Shown: piece by piece, positions 1-7,793 of the stretch
Layout: each line of letters starts with the position of its first letter
Position numbering within the stretch: the first letter of the stretch is position 1
NCBI RefSeq assembly: GCF_003432035.1
Contig: NZ_QOHO01000019.1
Span: 20,162-84,161, forward strand
Length of the DNA stretch: 64,000 nt
Source: Lacrimispora amygdalina
GTDB lineage: Bacteria; Bacillota; Clostridia; Lachnospirales; Lachnospiraceae
Direction of reading: 5' to 3'
The notes under the pieces: generated by a model
Seen by the model: the letters and a program-made list of their open reading frames with translations, nothing else
Databases searched by the model: none
Told to the model about the DNA's origin: nothing
Made by a program: the position numbers and the translations under genes

Positions 1-438
1 GGTAATAAATGGTATACCAATCATGCAGATTGTAAGGTATGTAACCGTCTCTGAATAAGCTTCGGCAGGTGTTAACATAATGGCAGCGATTGGATTTACC
101 GCCATGAGCAATACGATCATGATCATGACTGATAAAGCCATAAAAAGAGTAATCGTGTTGCCGATGGCAGCAGATGTCTGTTCATGATCTCCTGCGCCAA
201 CACAACGGCCAATCATCACGGTTGCCCCCATGGCCAGACCGACAAGCATAACCGTCACCATATGCATAACCTGGCTTGCGATTGAAACCGCTGTAATACT
301 GTCTACTCCGTTAAATTGCCCGATAATAAACAGATCAGCCATACCGTACAGCGTCTGAAGAAAATAAGATAATAAATAGGGTAATGAGAAATATAAAACA
401 GTCTTAAATACACTGCCTGTGGTTAAATTCTTTTCCAT
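1..438 (-). CDS. MATE family efflux transporter, N-terminal part (runs off the window)
   Basis: The reading frame starts at ATG 438 and runs out of the left edge without a stop, giving about 146 residues. An AAAGGATG ribosome site lies about 10 nt upstream. The protein opens MEKNLTTGSVFKTVLYFSLP and continues with hydrophobic stretches and the motif LVGLAMGATVMIGRCVGAGD, typical of the first helices of MATE (multi-antimicrobial extrusion) proteins. Members export cationic drugs or metabolites through the inner membrane using Na+ or H+ gradients; the substrate here cannot be told. The gene is divergent from the P-type ATPase and has a MerR-like promoter of its own. Confidence 0.85.
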   Translation of the reverse strand, partial: MEKNLTTGSVFKTVLYFSLPYLLSYFLQTLYGMADLFIIGQFNGVDSITAVSIASQVMHMVTVMLVGLAMGATVMIGRCVGAGDHEQTSAAIGNTITLFMALSVMIMIVLLMAVNPIAAIMLTPAEAYSETVTYLTICMIGIPFIT

Positions 439-476
439 AAATAAATTCGCATCCTTTACCTGATTAAGATAAGTAT

Positions 477-507
477 ATCATAATGTCTACAATGGTTGTA
501 GAGTCAA
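477..507 (-). promoter_or_regulatory. MerR-type promoter of the MATE gene
   Basis: Read on the minus strand there is a -35 TTGACT (507-502) and a -10 TATGAT (482-477) separated by 19 bp instead of 17. The long spacer is filled by a perfect dyad, TCTACAA-N3-TTGTAGA (486-502). A 19-20 bp spacer containing the dyad is the hallmark of promoters activated by MerR-family proteins, which untwist the DNA. No merR gene lies in the window. Confidence 0.65.
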
Positions 508-613
508 TCAATTTCCCAGAAACTTGTTCAGACCGTACTGGGGAAAGCAGCCTGTCCAATTTAAAGAATACATTAAGGAACTATATGGAAGTATAGGGAT
601 TCTGTTAAGATTA

Positions 614-642
614 TTGAGAGGCTAATTCATAAGGTATACAAT
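614..642 (+). promoter_or_regulatory. sigma-A promoter of the P-type ATPase/RCK operon
   Basis: TTGAGA (614-619), 17 bp, TACAAT (637-642). It gives a 5' leader of about 65 nt before ATG 714, which has an AGAAGGA ribosome site. I see no riboswitch in the leader; in particular no c-di-AMP (ydaO) motif, which often precedes potassium genes. Confidence 0.6.
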
Positions 643-713
643 TATTTTCTCAGAAACAATTCAGTTATAAAATTTTTGAAATCATTTTGTAAGAGAAAGA
701 AGGATATCTCATA

Positions 714-3530
714 ATGGTTACAGAAAATGCGGTAAAAGAAGAAACTATAGCAAAACTGCCTGCAGATAAGGTTTATGCTGCACTTGGCAGTAATGTGGGG
801 GGGCTGAGCCGGTCACAGGCAGAAGAAAGGCAAAAAAAACTTGGTAAAAATCTGATCGAAGAAAAAAAGAAAAAATCAATCATACTTATCTTTCTGGGGA
901 ACTTTGTACATCTGATGGCGATCCTGCTCTGGATTGGCGGTGCTGTGGCTTTTCTTGCAGGGATGCCCCAGCTGGGAATTGCCGTATGGCTGGTAAACGT
1001 CATTAACGGCGTATTCAGCTTCTGGCAGGAACACCGGGCCGGTAAGGCTACGGATGCATTAAGAAATATGCTTCCTTCCTATGCGCGCGTAATCCGCGAC
1101 GGGGAAGAGCAGAAAATTCTGGCGGAAGATCTGATCATCGGCGATATTATATTATTGGAGGAAGGGGATAAGATTTCTGCCGATGCCAGATTAGTAGAAA
1201 GCAGTGATTTGCAGGTGGATCAATCCACTCTTACCGGAGAATCCAATCCGGTACGTAAAATAAAAGATGCTGTACTAAAAGACGATCTTACAAAAGCAGA
1301 GACACCCAATTTAATATTTGCAGGTACCAGTGTATCAGAAGGCAACGGGAAAGCCGTTGTAATGGAAATCGGCATGCGGACGGAATTTGGTAAAATTGCC
1401 GGATTAACACAAAATATGAAAGAAGTTCAGAGTCCCCTGCAAAAAGAACTAAACCGTTTAACAAAACAAATTTCTGTCATTGCCATCTCATTTGGCGTGT
1501 TTTTCTTTGTAGCAGCATTATTGTTAGTAAAGGAGCCCATGGCTTCCTCTTTCATCTTTGCGCTTGGCATGATTGTAGCCTTTATTCCGGAAGGTCTTCT
1601 TCCTACCGTCACTTTATCTCTTGCCATGGCGGTTCAAAGAATGTCAAAACGGAATGCATTGGTAAAAAAACTTTCTTCAGTGGAAGCACTGGGAAGTACT
1701 ACGGTAATATGTACAGATAAAACAGGGACTTTAACCCAGAATGAAATGACTGTGAACCATTTATGGCTGGCCGGCCGGGAATATGAAGTAACAGGTGTGG
1801 GATACAGCCCCAACGGGAAAATCATGACAGGTGGAAAAACGGTAAGTGCCAGTGAAGATAACGATATGAATCTTTTACTGACCGGTGCCGCCTTGTGCAG
1901 CAATGCCAGACTGCTTCCGCCGGGGGAAGAATCCGCCCGGTACACGGTGCTTGGAGATCCTACGGAAGCCTGTCTGGGCGTTGCTGCAGAGAAAGCAGGT
2001 ATAAATGTAGCAAAGCAGTCAGAGTTGACGCCAAGATTAAGAGAATTGCCTTTTGAATCACGCCGTAAGAGGATGACGACCGTACATCGGCTTCAAAAAC
2101 CCATAGAGGGAACCAGACTGATTGCCTATGTGAAAGGTGCTCCCAAAGAAATCATGAAACTAAGTAATACCATTCGCATAAATGGAACTGTCACTCCCAT
2201 GGAAGAAGAAATGCGCAGTAGAATTATGGATGCCAATGACAATTATGCCAGACAGGGATTACGTGTTCTTGCTGTGGCATACCGCCTTCTGAAAAAAGAA
2301 GATAATATTCCAGCAGCCATGAGCGCCTATACACCCGAAATCATTGAACAGAATATGACCTTTGTCGGATTGGTTGTCATGGCAGATCCTCCAAGGCCGG
2401 AAGTCGCTGCGGCTGTAGAAGAATGCCGTCATGCCGGTATCCGGATTATCATGATAACAGGCGACTACGGACTAACGGCAGAAAGCATCGCAAAACGGAT
2501 CGGCATTGTAAAAGGGGCAAACCCAAGGGTTGTATCAGGACTGGAACTGGAAGAAATGTCTGATGAGCAGTTAAAAAAATACTTAAAGGATGAAATTATA
2601 TTTGCCCGTGTGGCTCCCGAGCAAAAACTCAGGGTTGTATCGAATTTACAGGAACTGGGAGAAATTGTAGCAGTGACCGGAGATGGTGTAAATGATTCTC
2701 CCGCCCTGAAAAAAGCAGATATCGGTGTGGCAATGGGAATTGCCGGAACCGATGTGGCAAAAGAGGCAGCGGATATGATTTTAACCGATGACAACTTCGC
2801 TTCCATCGTCCATGCTATTGAAGAGGGCCGGGCTGTTTACAGTAATATCAGGAAGTTCTTACTGTATATCCTAAACTCCAACATGCCGGAAGCAGTTCCC
2901 TCCGCATTGTTTCTCTTTTCCCGCGGCGCAATTCCCCTGCCCCTGACTGTCATGCAGATTCTCACCATTGACTTAGGAACGGATATGATGCCTGCTCTGG
3001 GGTTAGGTACGGAGAAACCTGAAAAAGGTATTATGGATCAGCCACCCCGCGATCCAAAAGAAACCCTGTTAAATAAAAAACTGATCATTAAAGCTTTTTT
3101 ATGGTATGGAATGCTGGGTTCCCTGGCTTCTGCCTTTTCTTATTTCTTTGTCAATATACAGAACGGCTGGCCTGATATTCGGCTGGCCAGCGGAAATAAC
3201 CCGGTTTATTTCAGAGCCACTACCATGGCACTGGCAGCTATTGTATTCAGCCAGATCGGCGCTGTGTTCAACTGCCGGACCGAAAAACAGTCTGCTTTTA
3301 AAGTCGGATTATTTAAGAATAAACAGGTTAACCTGGGTATCATCATCGAAATTATATTAATTTTTGCCTTAGTTTACCTGCCTCCATTACAATCTGTTTT
3401 CCATACGGCCCCCCTCCTGTTATCCGACTGGCTTCTGTTATGCATCTGGCCGCCGCTGGTATTACTGTTTGAAGAAGTAAGGAAATTATGGCTGCGCAAT
3501 AAAAAGCAGGCTGGAAGCAAAAATTTATAG
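714..3530 (+). CDS. P-type cation ATPase of the Na,K-ATPase-like (P2C) type
   Basis: A 938-residue P2 ATPase that should pump cations across the cytoplasmic membrane. N-terminal cation-ATPase domain (about 10-80), actuator segment with LTGES (about 178), phosphorylation motif DKTGTLTQ with Asp335, and hinge motif GDGVND are all present. The membrane motifs look like Na,K-ATPase rather than SERCA: M4 IPEGLLPTVTLSLA (Glu293), M5 NSNMPEAVP (Glu726) and M6 TIDLGTDMMPALGLGTE (Asp753, Asp757). These match the animal pump's E327, E779, D804 and D808 cation ligands. Two RCK proteins follow in the same operon, which suggests K+ or Na+ as the ion. No beta or gamma subunit is seen. Ion specificity is inferred. 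Confidence 0.85.
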   Translation: MVTENAVKEETIAKLPADKVYAALGSNVGGLSRSQAEERQKKLGKNLIEEKKKKSIILIFLGNFVHLMAILLWIGGAVAFLAGMPQLGIAVWLVNVINGVFSFWQEHRAGKATDALRNMLPSYARVIRDGEEQKILAEDLIIGDIILLEEGDKISADARLVESSDLQVDQSTLTGESNPVRKIKDAVLKDDLTKAETPNLIFAGTSVSEGNGKAVVMEIGMRTEFGKIAGLTQNMKEVQSPLQKELNRLTKQISVIAISFGVFFFVAALLLVKEPMASSFIFALGMIVAFIPEGLLPTVTLSLAMAVQRMSKRNALVKKLSSVEALGSTTVICTDKTGTLTQNEMTVNHLWLAGREYEVTGVGYSPNGKIMTGGKTVSASEDNDMNLLLTGAALCSNARLLPPGEESARYTVLGDPTEACLGVAAEKAGINVAKQSELTPRLRELPFESRRKRMTTVHRLQKPIEGTRLIAYVKGAPKEIMKLSNTIRINGTVTPMEEEMRSRIMDANDNYARQGLRVLAVAYRLLKKEDNIPAAMSAYTPEIIEQNMTFVGLVVMADPPRPEVAAAVEECRHAGIRIIMITGDYGLTAESIAKRIGIVKGANPRVVSGLELEEMSDEQLKKYLKDEIIFARVAPEQKLRVVSNLQELGEIVAVTGDGVNDSPALKKADIGVAMGIAGTDVAKEAADMILTDDNFASIVHAIEEGRAVYSNIRKFLLYILNSNMPEAVPSALFLFSRGAIPLPLTVMQILTIDLGTDMMPALGLGTEKPEKGIMDQPPRDPKETLLNKKLIIKAFLWYGMLGSLASAFSYFFVNIQNGWPDIRLASGNNPVYFRATTMALAAIVFSQIGAVFNCRTEKQSAFKVGLFKNKQVNLGIIIEIILIFALVYLPPLQSVFHTAPLLLSDWLLLCIWPPLVLLFEEVRKLWLRNKKQAGSKNL

Positions 3531-3543
3531 AGAGGTGATTGTT

Positions 3544-4194
3544 ATGAAAGTGATTGTTGTTGGCTTAGGGAAAATGGGGATAGGTTTGTCCCATAATTTA
3601 ATTAAGAAGGGGCATCAGGTAACCGTGATTGACTCAAATCCGGAAGTTTTAGACAGCCTGGGCAGTGATTTTGAGGGAATAAAGGTTTTGGGATTTGGGT
3701 TTGACCGGGACGTTTTAAGCAAAGCCAGAATCGACAAGGTGGATGCTGTGGTATCCTGTACAGAGAGTGATGAAATCAATGCTGTAATAGCCAGAATAGC
3801 AAGAACGATTTACCGTGTGCCCCATGTGGTTGCCCGATTATACGATACGAAAAAGGCAGAGATCTATCACAGACTGGGCATTCAGACTATATCCACAACT
3901 TCCTGGGGTATTGAAAGAGCAACCCAGTTTTTAACCTACCATCAATTGGACAGTGTCTATGACATTGGAAATGGTACCGTGAATCTGGTTCGAATTGAAG
4001 TTCCTTCTCTTTTGGTCGGGCATCAGGTAAATGAGATAACAGTTTTGGGTGAAATACAGATTGTTTCCATCAGCCGGAATAACAAAACTTTTTTACCAAC
4101 TCTGGGAACAATTCTGGAAGCAGAGGATATCCTGTACATTTCAGTTATTGTAGCTGCAACGGATAAATTAAAAGCGATGCTGGATCTGGTATAG
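3544..4194 (+). CDS. RCK/TrkA family NAD-binding regulatory protein (first of two)
   Basis: A 216-residue soluble protein with an RCK_N Rossmann fold (GLGKMG glycine loop at residues 7-12) and an RCK_C half (about 135-216). Such proteins bind NAD(H) or adenine nucleotides and gate K+ channels or transporters of the Trk/Ktr type. ATG 3544 is preferred over an upstream GTG at 3535, because AGAGGTGA (3531-3538) sits at the right distance from the ATG. It starts 14 bp after the ATPase stop and precedes a second RCK gene. No KtrB/TrkH membrane subunit is nearby, so the ATPase is the obvious candidate partner; that link is inference. Confidence 0.8.
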   Translation: MKVIVVGLGKMGIGLSHNLIKKGHQVTVIDSNPEVLDSLGSDFEGIKVLGFGFDRDVLSKARIDKVDAVVSCTESDEINAVIARIARTIYRVPHVVARLYDTKKAEIYHRLGIQTISTTSWGIERATQFLTYHQLDSVYDIGNGTVNLVRIEVPSLLVGHQVNEITVLGEIQIVSISRNNKTFLPTLGTILEAEDILYISVIVAATDKLKAMLDLV

Positions 4195-4246
4195 AAAAGT
4201 TTAATCAAATGTCATAAAATTTTCAAGAAAGGATGCCGCGAAAGCT

Positions 4247-4906
4247 ATGAAAGTAATTATTGTAGGGGGAGGTCAGGTCGGTACCTACCTCGCTTCCCTG
4301 TTATTATCCAACGGACATGAAATAAAAGTAATTGAACATCGGAATAAGAATTTTAATAAGCTGTTAAAAGAACTGCCTCCTGAAGTATTAATTAACGGTT
4401 TCGGATCGGACCCTGCCGTACTGGAGCAGGCAGGAATTGACTCTGCTGATGTGATCGCAGCAGTAACGGATGCAGACGAAATTAATCTGGTCGTTTCCAC
4501 TCTTGCTAAAATGGAATTTGGTGTTCCAAGAGTGGTTGCAAGAGTTAATAATCCGAAAAATGCCTGGCTTTATAACAGCAGCATGGGAGTGGATGTTGGC
4601 GTCAATCAGGCCGATTTAATGGCGCACTTCGTAGTGGAGGAAATGGATTTAGAGGATATGTTCACCATATTAAAATTAAAACGCGGTGATTATTCCATTA
4701 TCCAGATGAAAGTCGGCGAATCTGCCAGAGCCGCAAACCAGTTACTCAAAAACTTATCAATACCGAAAAAAACAGTACTGATTGCGATTACCAGAGATGA
4801 TGCCTTAGTCATTCCAAAAGGTGATTCCCAAATCCTGGTTGGAGATGATATATTGGCTTTAACCGATGAGGGAAGCCGGAAAGAATTAAAAGAAATATTT
4901 GGCTGA
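4247..4906 (+). CDS. RCK/TrkA family NAD-binding regulatory protein (second of two)
   Basis: A 219-residue protein with the same layout as its neighbour: a Rossmann loop VGGGQVGTY at the N-terminus, an acidic residue ending beta-2 (VIEHR) and an RCK_C domain near residues 135-219. The two proteins are clearly diverged from each other, so this is not a recent tandem copy and a hetero-ring is possible. It is the last gene of the operon, 52 bp after the first RCK gene, and is followed by a terminator-like hairpin. Its function is probably sensing of K+, nucleotide or redox state for the upstream ATPase (inference). Confidence 0.8.
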   Translation: MKVIIVGGGQVGTYLASLLLSNGHEIKVIEHRNKNFNKLLKELPPEVLINGFGSDPAVLEQAGIDSADVIAAVTDADEINLVVSTLAKMEFGVPRVVARVNNPKNAWLYNSSMGVDVGVNQADLMAHFVVEEMDLEDMFTILKLKRGDYSIIQMKVGESARAANQLLKNLSIPKKTVLIAITRDDALVIPKGDSQILVGDDILALTDEGSRKELKEIFG

Positions 4907-4915
4907 ATTATTTTT

Positions 4916-4962
4916 AAAGGAGCTGCCGCCCTGATAATATTTTTTCAGAGCAGAGCTCCTTT
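4916..4962 (+). terminator. terminator of the ATPase/RCK operon
   Basis: Stem AAAGGAGCT (4916-4924) pairs with AGCTCCTTT (4954-4962), leaving a 29-nt loop. The T tract is short, so efficiency is uncertain. Confidence 0.6.
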
Positions 4963-5019
4963 TGAGTGTTACTGATACCACTTGGCACGATAAGTTTCAT
5001 TGTCTTTTAACGTTTCTAC

Positions 5020-5048
5020 TTGTAAATCACAAAATCCCGGCTTATACT
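5020..5048 (+). promoter_or_regulatory. sigma-A promoter of the cupin gene
   Basis: TTGTAA (5020-5025), 17 bp, TATACT (5043-5048), about 50 nt before ATG 5097. Confidence 0.55.
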
Positions 5049-5096
5049 GTAAAAAACGAATCTCTGTTTTAGCTAGAGTACAAGGGAGTGTTTATA

Positions 5097-5477
5097 ATGA
5101 ATTTAGAAATTTATGATACTGCAGACTCAATCTACGTGGAAAAAGAAAACCAGACAAAGGTCAATTATTTCATTTTTGATGAATATGAAATTCATCTCAA
5201 TACCCTTCCTCCTCACTCCATTCAGGAATGGCATAAGCATCACCAGATCGAAGAAGTTATCTTCGTAATTTCCGGTAAGTTAAAAATCTTATGGAAAGAA
5301 GCGGGACAGACCGAAAGCCGGATAGTTTCGGAAAATTCAATCGTTAGAGTGAAAGATTCCATACATACACTGGAAAATGATTCCGATTGGGATGTCCGGT
5401 TCCTGGTTTACAGAATGGTGCCTGATGGCATTAATAAGAGAACTATAATAAAAAATGATAAAGAACTCATCATCTAG
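5097..5477 (+). CDS. cupin domain protein
   Basis: A 126-residue single-domain cupin. The metal motif is visible as EWHKHHQIEEVIFVISGKL (about residues 42-60): two or three His and a Glu in the usual G(X)5HXH(X)3-4E(X)6G arrangement. The second cupin motif is the stretch around SIHTLEN. ATG 5097 is chosen over GTG 5088, which overlaps the AGGGAG ribosome site. Small cupins of this kind bind a divalent metal and act as isomerases, dioxygenases or sensors; no substrate can be named. It is a single-gene unit between two terminators. Confidence 0.75.
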   Translation: MNLEIYDTADSIYVEKENQTKVNYFIFDEYEIHLNTLPPHSIQEWHKHHQIEEVIFVISGKLKILWKEAGQTESRIVSENSIVRVKDSIHTLENDSDWDVRFLVYRMVPDGINKRTIIKNDKELII

Positions 5478-5481
5478 AAGC

Positions 5482-5546
5482 AAAAAGGAGTTTCCGCCTT
5501 ACAGACCGCCACGCCTGCTGCCTGTCCGGCAGAATCTCCTTTTTTA
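5482..5546. terminator. bidirectional terminator between the cupin and flavoprotein genes
   Basis: AAAAAGGAG(T)TTC at the left pairs with GAA(T)CTCCTTTTTT at the right, giving A and T tracts that can serve both convergent genes. Confidence 0.7.
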
Positions 5547-5553
5547 TCCCATA

Positions 5554-7548
5554 TTAAATATTCGATGCCACCTCAAATGCATCCCATATGGCATACATAA
5601 TATTGGAAACCTTTCTTGCATCTCCAAGTATGTAAAGATCCCTGACTTCATGCTTTAATTCATTATAAAGTCTGTTTTCCGAATCATAACCCACTGCAAG
5701 TACGACAGAATCTGCACTTAGTTCCTGTTCTCCCGCGCCAGTTTCAATTAAAACGCCCTGCTCAGTCGTTCGGACCGCCCTGGAATCTGTATAAACGGCA
5801 ATATCTTTCTTTTGAATCAGTGATAAAAGCATGCTGATATTGGCAAAGCACAGCGGACCATTTAATTTTAACAGACTGTCCTGGGCTTCCACAATGGAAA
5901 CATCTTTTCCGTTATTTTTCATCCACAAAGCCAGCTCACACCCAACCAGCCCTCCGCCTAAAACCACCACACGGCTGCCCGGATCCCTGCTTCCAAGAAA
6001 CACCTCTTCGGCAGTAAAAACCTTGCTGTCATCTCCAAGACCAAAAACCTTAGGCCTTGAGCCGGTTGCAACAATTACAGTGTCCGGATTCACGGTGCGT
6101 ATCATTTCAGGAGTTACCTCCGTATTATAATAAACCGGTACTGAAAGATCTTTCAGCGTGTTTTCATACCAGTTTGCCAGTGCATGATCATCTTCTTTAA
6201 AATCCGGTGTTCCTCCGGGAATTAAATTTCCTCCCAGGCGGTTTGTCTTTTCGTAAACCACAGGCTGATGACCTCTCATACTGAGAACCCTGGCAGCTTC
6301 ACATCCGGCCACTCCTGCGCCGATAATCATTACCTTTTTCTTTTTCAGGACAGGCTTCAATTCTGTAATCCGTTCTCTTGCGCAGGAAGGGTTAACCGCG
6401 CAGTTAAGCCAGCCATAATGAACCATGCGGCCCAGACAGCCCTCATGGCAGGAAAGACATGGGCGGATCAGTTCTGTCTGACCGAACCGCAGCTTGTTTA
6501 CATAATCAGGATCCGCAAGCAGCGGACGTCCAAGTCCGATTAAATCACAGCTTCCGTCTTCAATGGCGGAAAGGGCCAGATCCGGATTATCCATACGGCC
6601 GGCACAGATAACAGGACCATTTACCGCTTCCTTAATTGCTTTTGCGTAAGGGATGTAAAGTCCTTTCTTTTGATACATCGGAGGATGATTCCAGAACCAC
6701 GCATCGTAACAGCCTACATCCACATCCAAAGAATCATATCCATACTGCTCCAGCAGCTGTGCGGCTTCAATCCCTTCCGGCAGGTCACGTCCCTTTTCTT
6801 CGAACACCTCACCAGGAAGAGCTCCGACACGCCAATCCTTAATAAATGATTTGGGACTGTAGCGGAGCGTAACAGTGAAATCTTCTCCGCAGGTTTTCTT
6901 TATTTCCTCCACGATTTCTCTCGCGAAACGAAGGCGGTTTTCCAGGCTTCCGCCGTATTCATCCGTTCTGTTGTTAAAAAATGAGATTGCAAACTGGTCA
7001 AGAAGGTACCCCTCATGGACTGCATGAATCTGGATTCCGTCAAACCCGGCATTTTTGGCAATTGCCGCTCCTTCACCAAACCGTTTTACAATGCGGTGGA
7101 TCTCTTCCTTTGTCAAAGCCCGGCAGGGTATGTCAACCCAGCGGTTCATGATTTCCGAGGCAGATACCGGCTTTAAATCCGGATCAACAGGAGGCGCCAC
7201 ACGGCCAAATCCTGCACTTAACTGGAGAAATACTCTGGCATCATAAGCATGAATCCGTTCTGTCATCTCTCTTGCAGTCCGGGTAAAATGCACCGGGTTT
7301 ATGGTCGGACATGGAGTGCTTGGCATAGAGTGATGTTCTGCCTCATTATCAACAAAGCATACGCCTGTAATGATAAGCCCGGTTCCGCCCTTTGCCCGCT
7401 CCACATAATAATCAACGCCTCTCTGGTTAAATCCTCCCACGGAGTCTCCCAGACCCTGGGGACCCATAGGCGCCATAACAAAGCGGTTTTTCAATGTGAC
7501 ACTCCCGATTTTAACCGGTTCGAAAAGCTTTTCATATTTGTTGTGCAT
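5554..7548 (-). CDS. NADH:flavin oxidoreductase of the 2,4-dienoyl-CoA reductase/Old Yellow Enzyme type
   Basis: A 664-residue three-domain redox enzyme. Residues 1-340 form the FMN TIM barrel (opening KLFEPVKIGSVTLKNRFVMA). Next comes a [4Fe-4S] motif with four cysteines spaced C-x2-C-x3-C-x11-C (about 345-365). The C-terminal half has an FAD loop VMIIGAGVAGCEAARVL and an NAD(P)H loop VVVLGGGLVGCEL. Relatives reduce enoates, dienoyl-CoA, trimethylamine or bile-acid intermediates in anaerobes; the substrate is unknown here. ATG 7548 has an AAGGAG site 10 nt upstream. The gene is divergent from a PucR-type regulator, its probable controller. Confidence 0.85.
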   Translation of the reverse strand: MHNKYEKLFEPVKIGSVTLKNRFVMAPMGPQGLGDSVGGFNQRGVDYYVERAKGGTGLIITGVCFVDNEAEHHSMPSTPCPTINPVHFTRTAREMTERIHAYDARVFLQLSAGFGRVAPPVDPDLKPVSASEIMNRWVDIPCRALTKEEIHRIVKRFGEGAAIAKNAGFDGIQIHAVHEGYLLDQFAISFFNNRTDEYGGSLENRLRFAREIVEEIKKTCGEDFTVTLRYSPKSFIKDWRVGALPGEVFEEKGRDLPEGIEAAQLLEQYGYDSLDVDVGCYDAWFWNHPPMYQKKGLYIPYAKAIKEAVNGPVICAGRMDNPDLALSAIEDGSCDLIGLGRPLLADPDYVNKLRFGQTELIRPCLSCHEGCLGRMVHYGWLNCAVNPSCARERITELKPVLKKKKVMIIGAGVAGCEAARVLSMRGHQPVVYEKTNRLGGNLIPGGTPDFKEDDHALANWYENTLKDLSVPVYYNTEVTPEMIRTVNPDTVIVATGSRPKVFGLGDDSKVFTAEEVFLGSRDPGSRVVVLGGGLVGCELALWMKNNGKDVSIVEAQDSLLKLNGPLCFANISMLLSLIQKKDIAVYTDSRAVRTTEQGVLIETGAGEQELSADSVVLAVGYDSENRLYNELKHEVRDLYILGDARKVSNIMYAIWDAFEVASNI

Positions 7549-7793
7549 ATTCGTCTTCTCCTTTTATTGATAGTATGGAAAAATAGTATCAAATACAAAA
7601 GGAAAAGGGTATGTCTGAATCCATAAATTTTTATTTGTTTCTTATCGGTTTTACTAAGATTTCTTTTGTTAAATTAAACAATTTCATCTGCATTTTTTAT
7701 TCATTTATAACAATTCATTCTGGAAGCCACATAAAATCGGTGTTATAATACTACTCATAATGATTCATTAATAAAGACGAAAAGAGGACGCTT

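Noticed and set aside
480..625. A frame reading FRPYWGKQPVQFKEYIKELYG upstream of the P2C ATPase that could be the end of a lost gene
   Set aside because: It is short, has no recognisable family, and overlaps the MerR-type promoter. Coding origin cannot be supported.
643..713. c-di-AMP (ydaO) riboswitch before the P2C ATPase/RCK operon
   Set aside because: The leader is only about 65 nt and lacks the class motifs.
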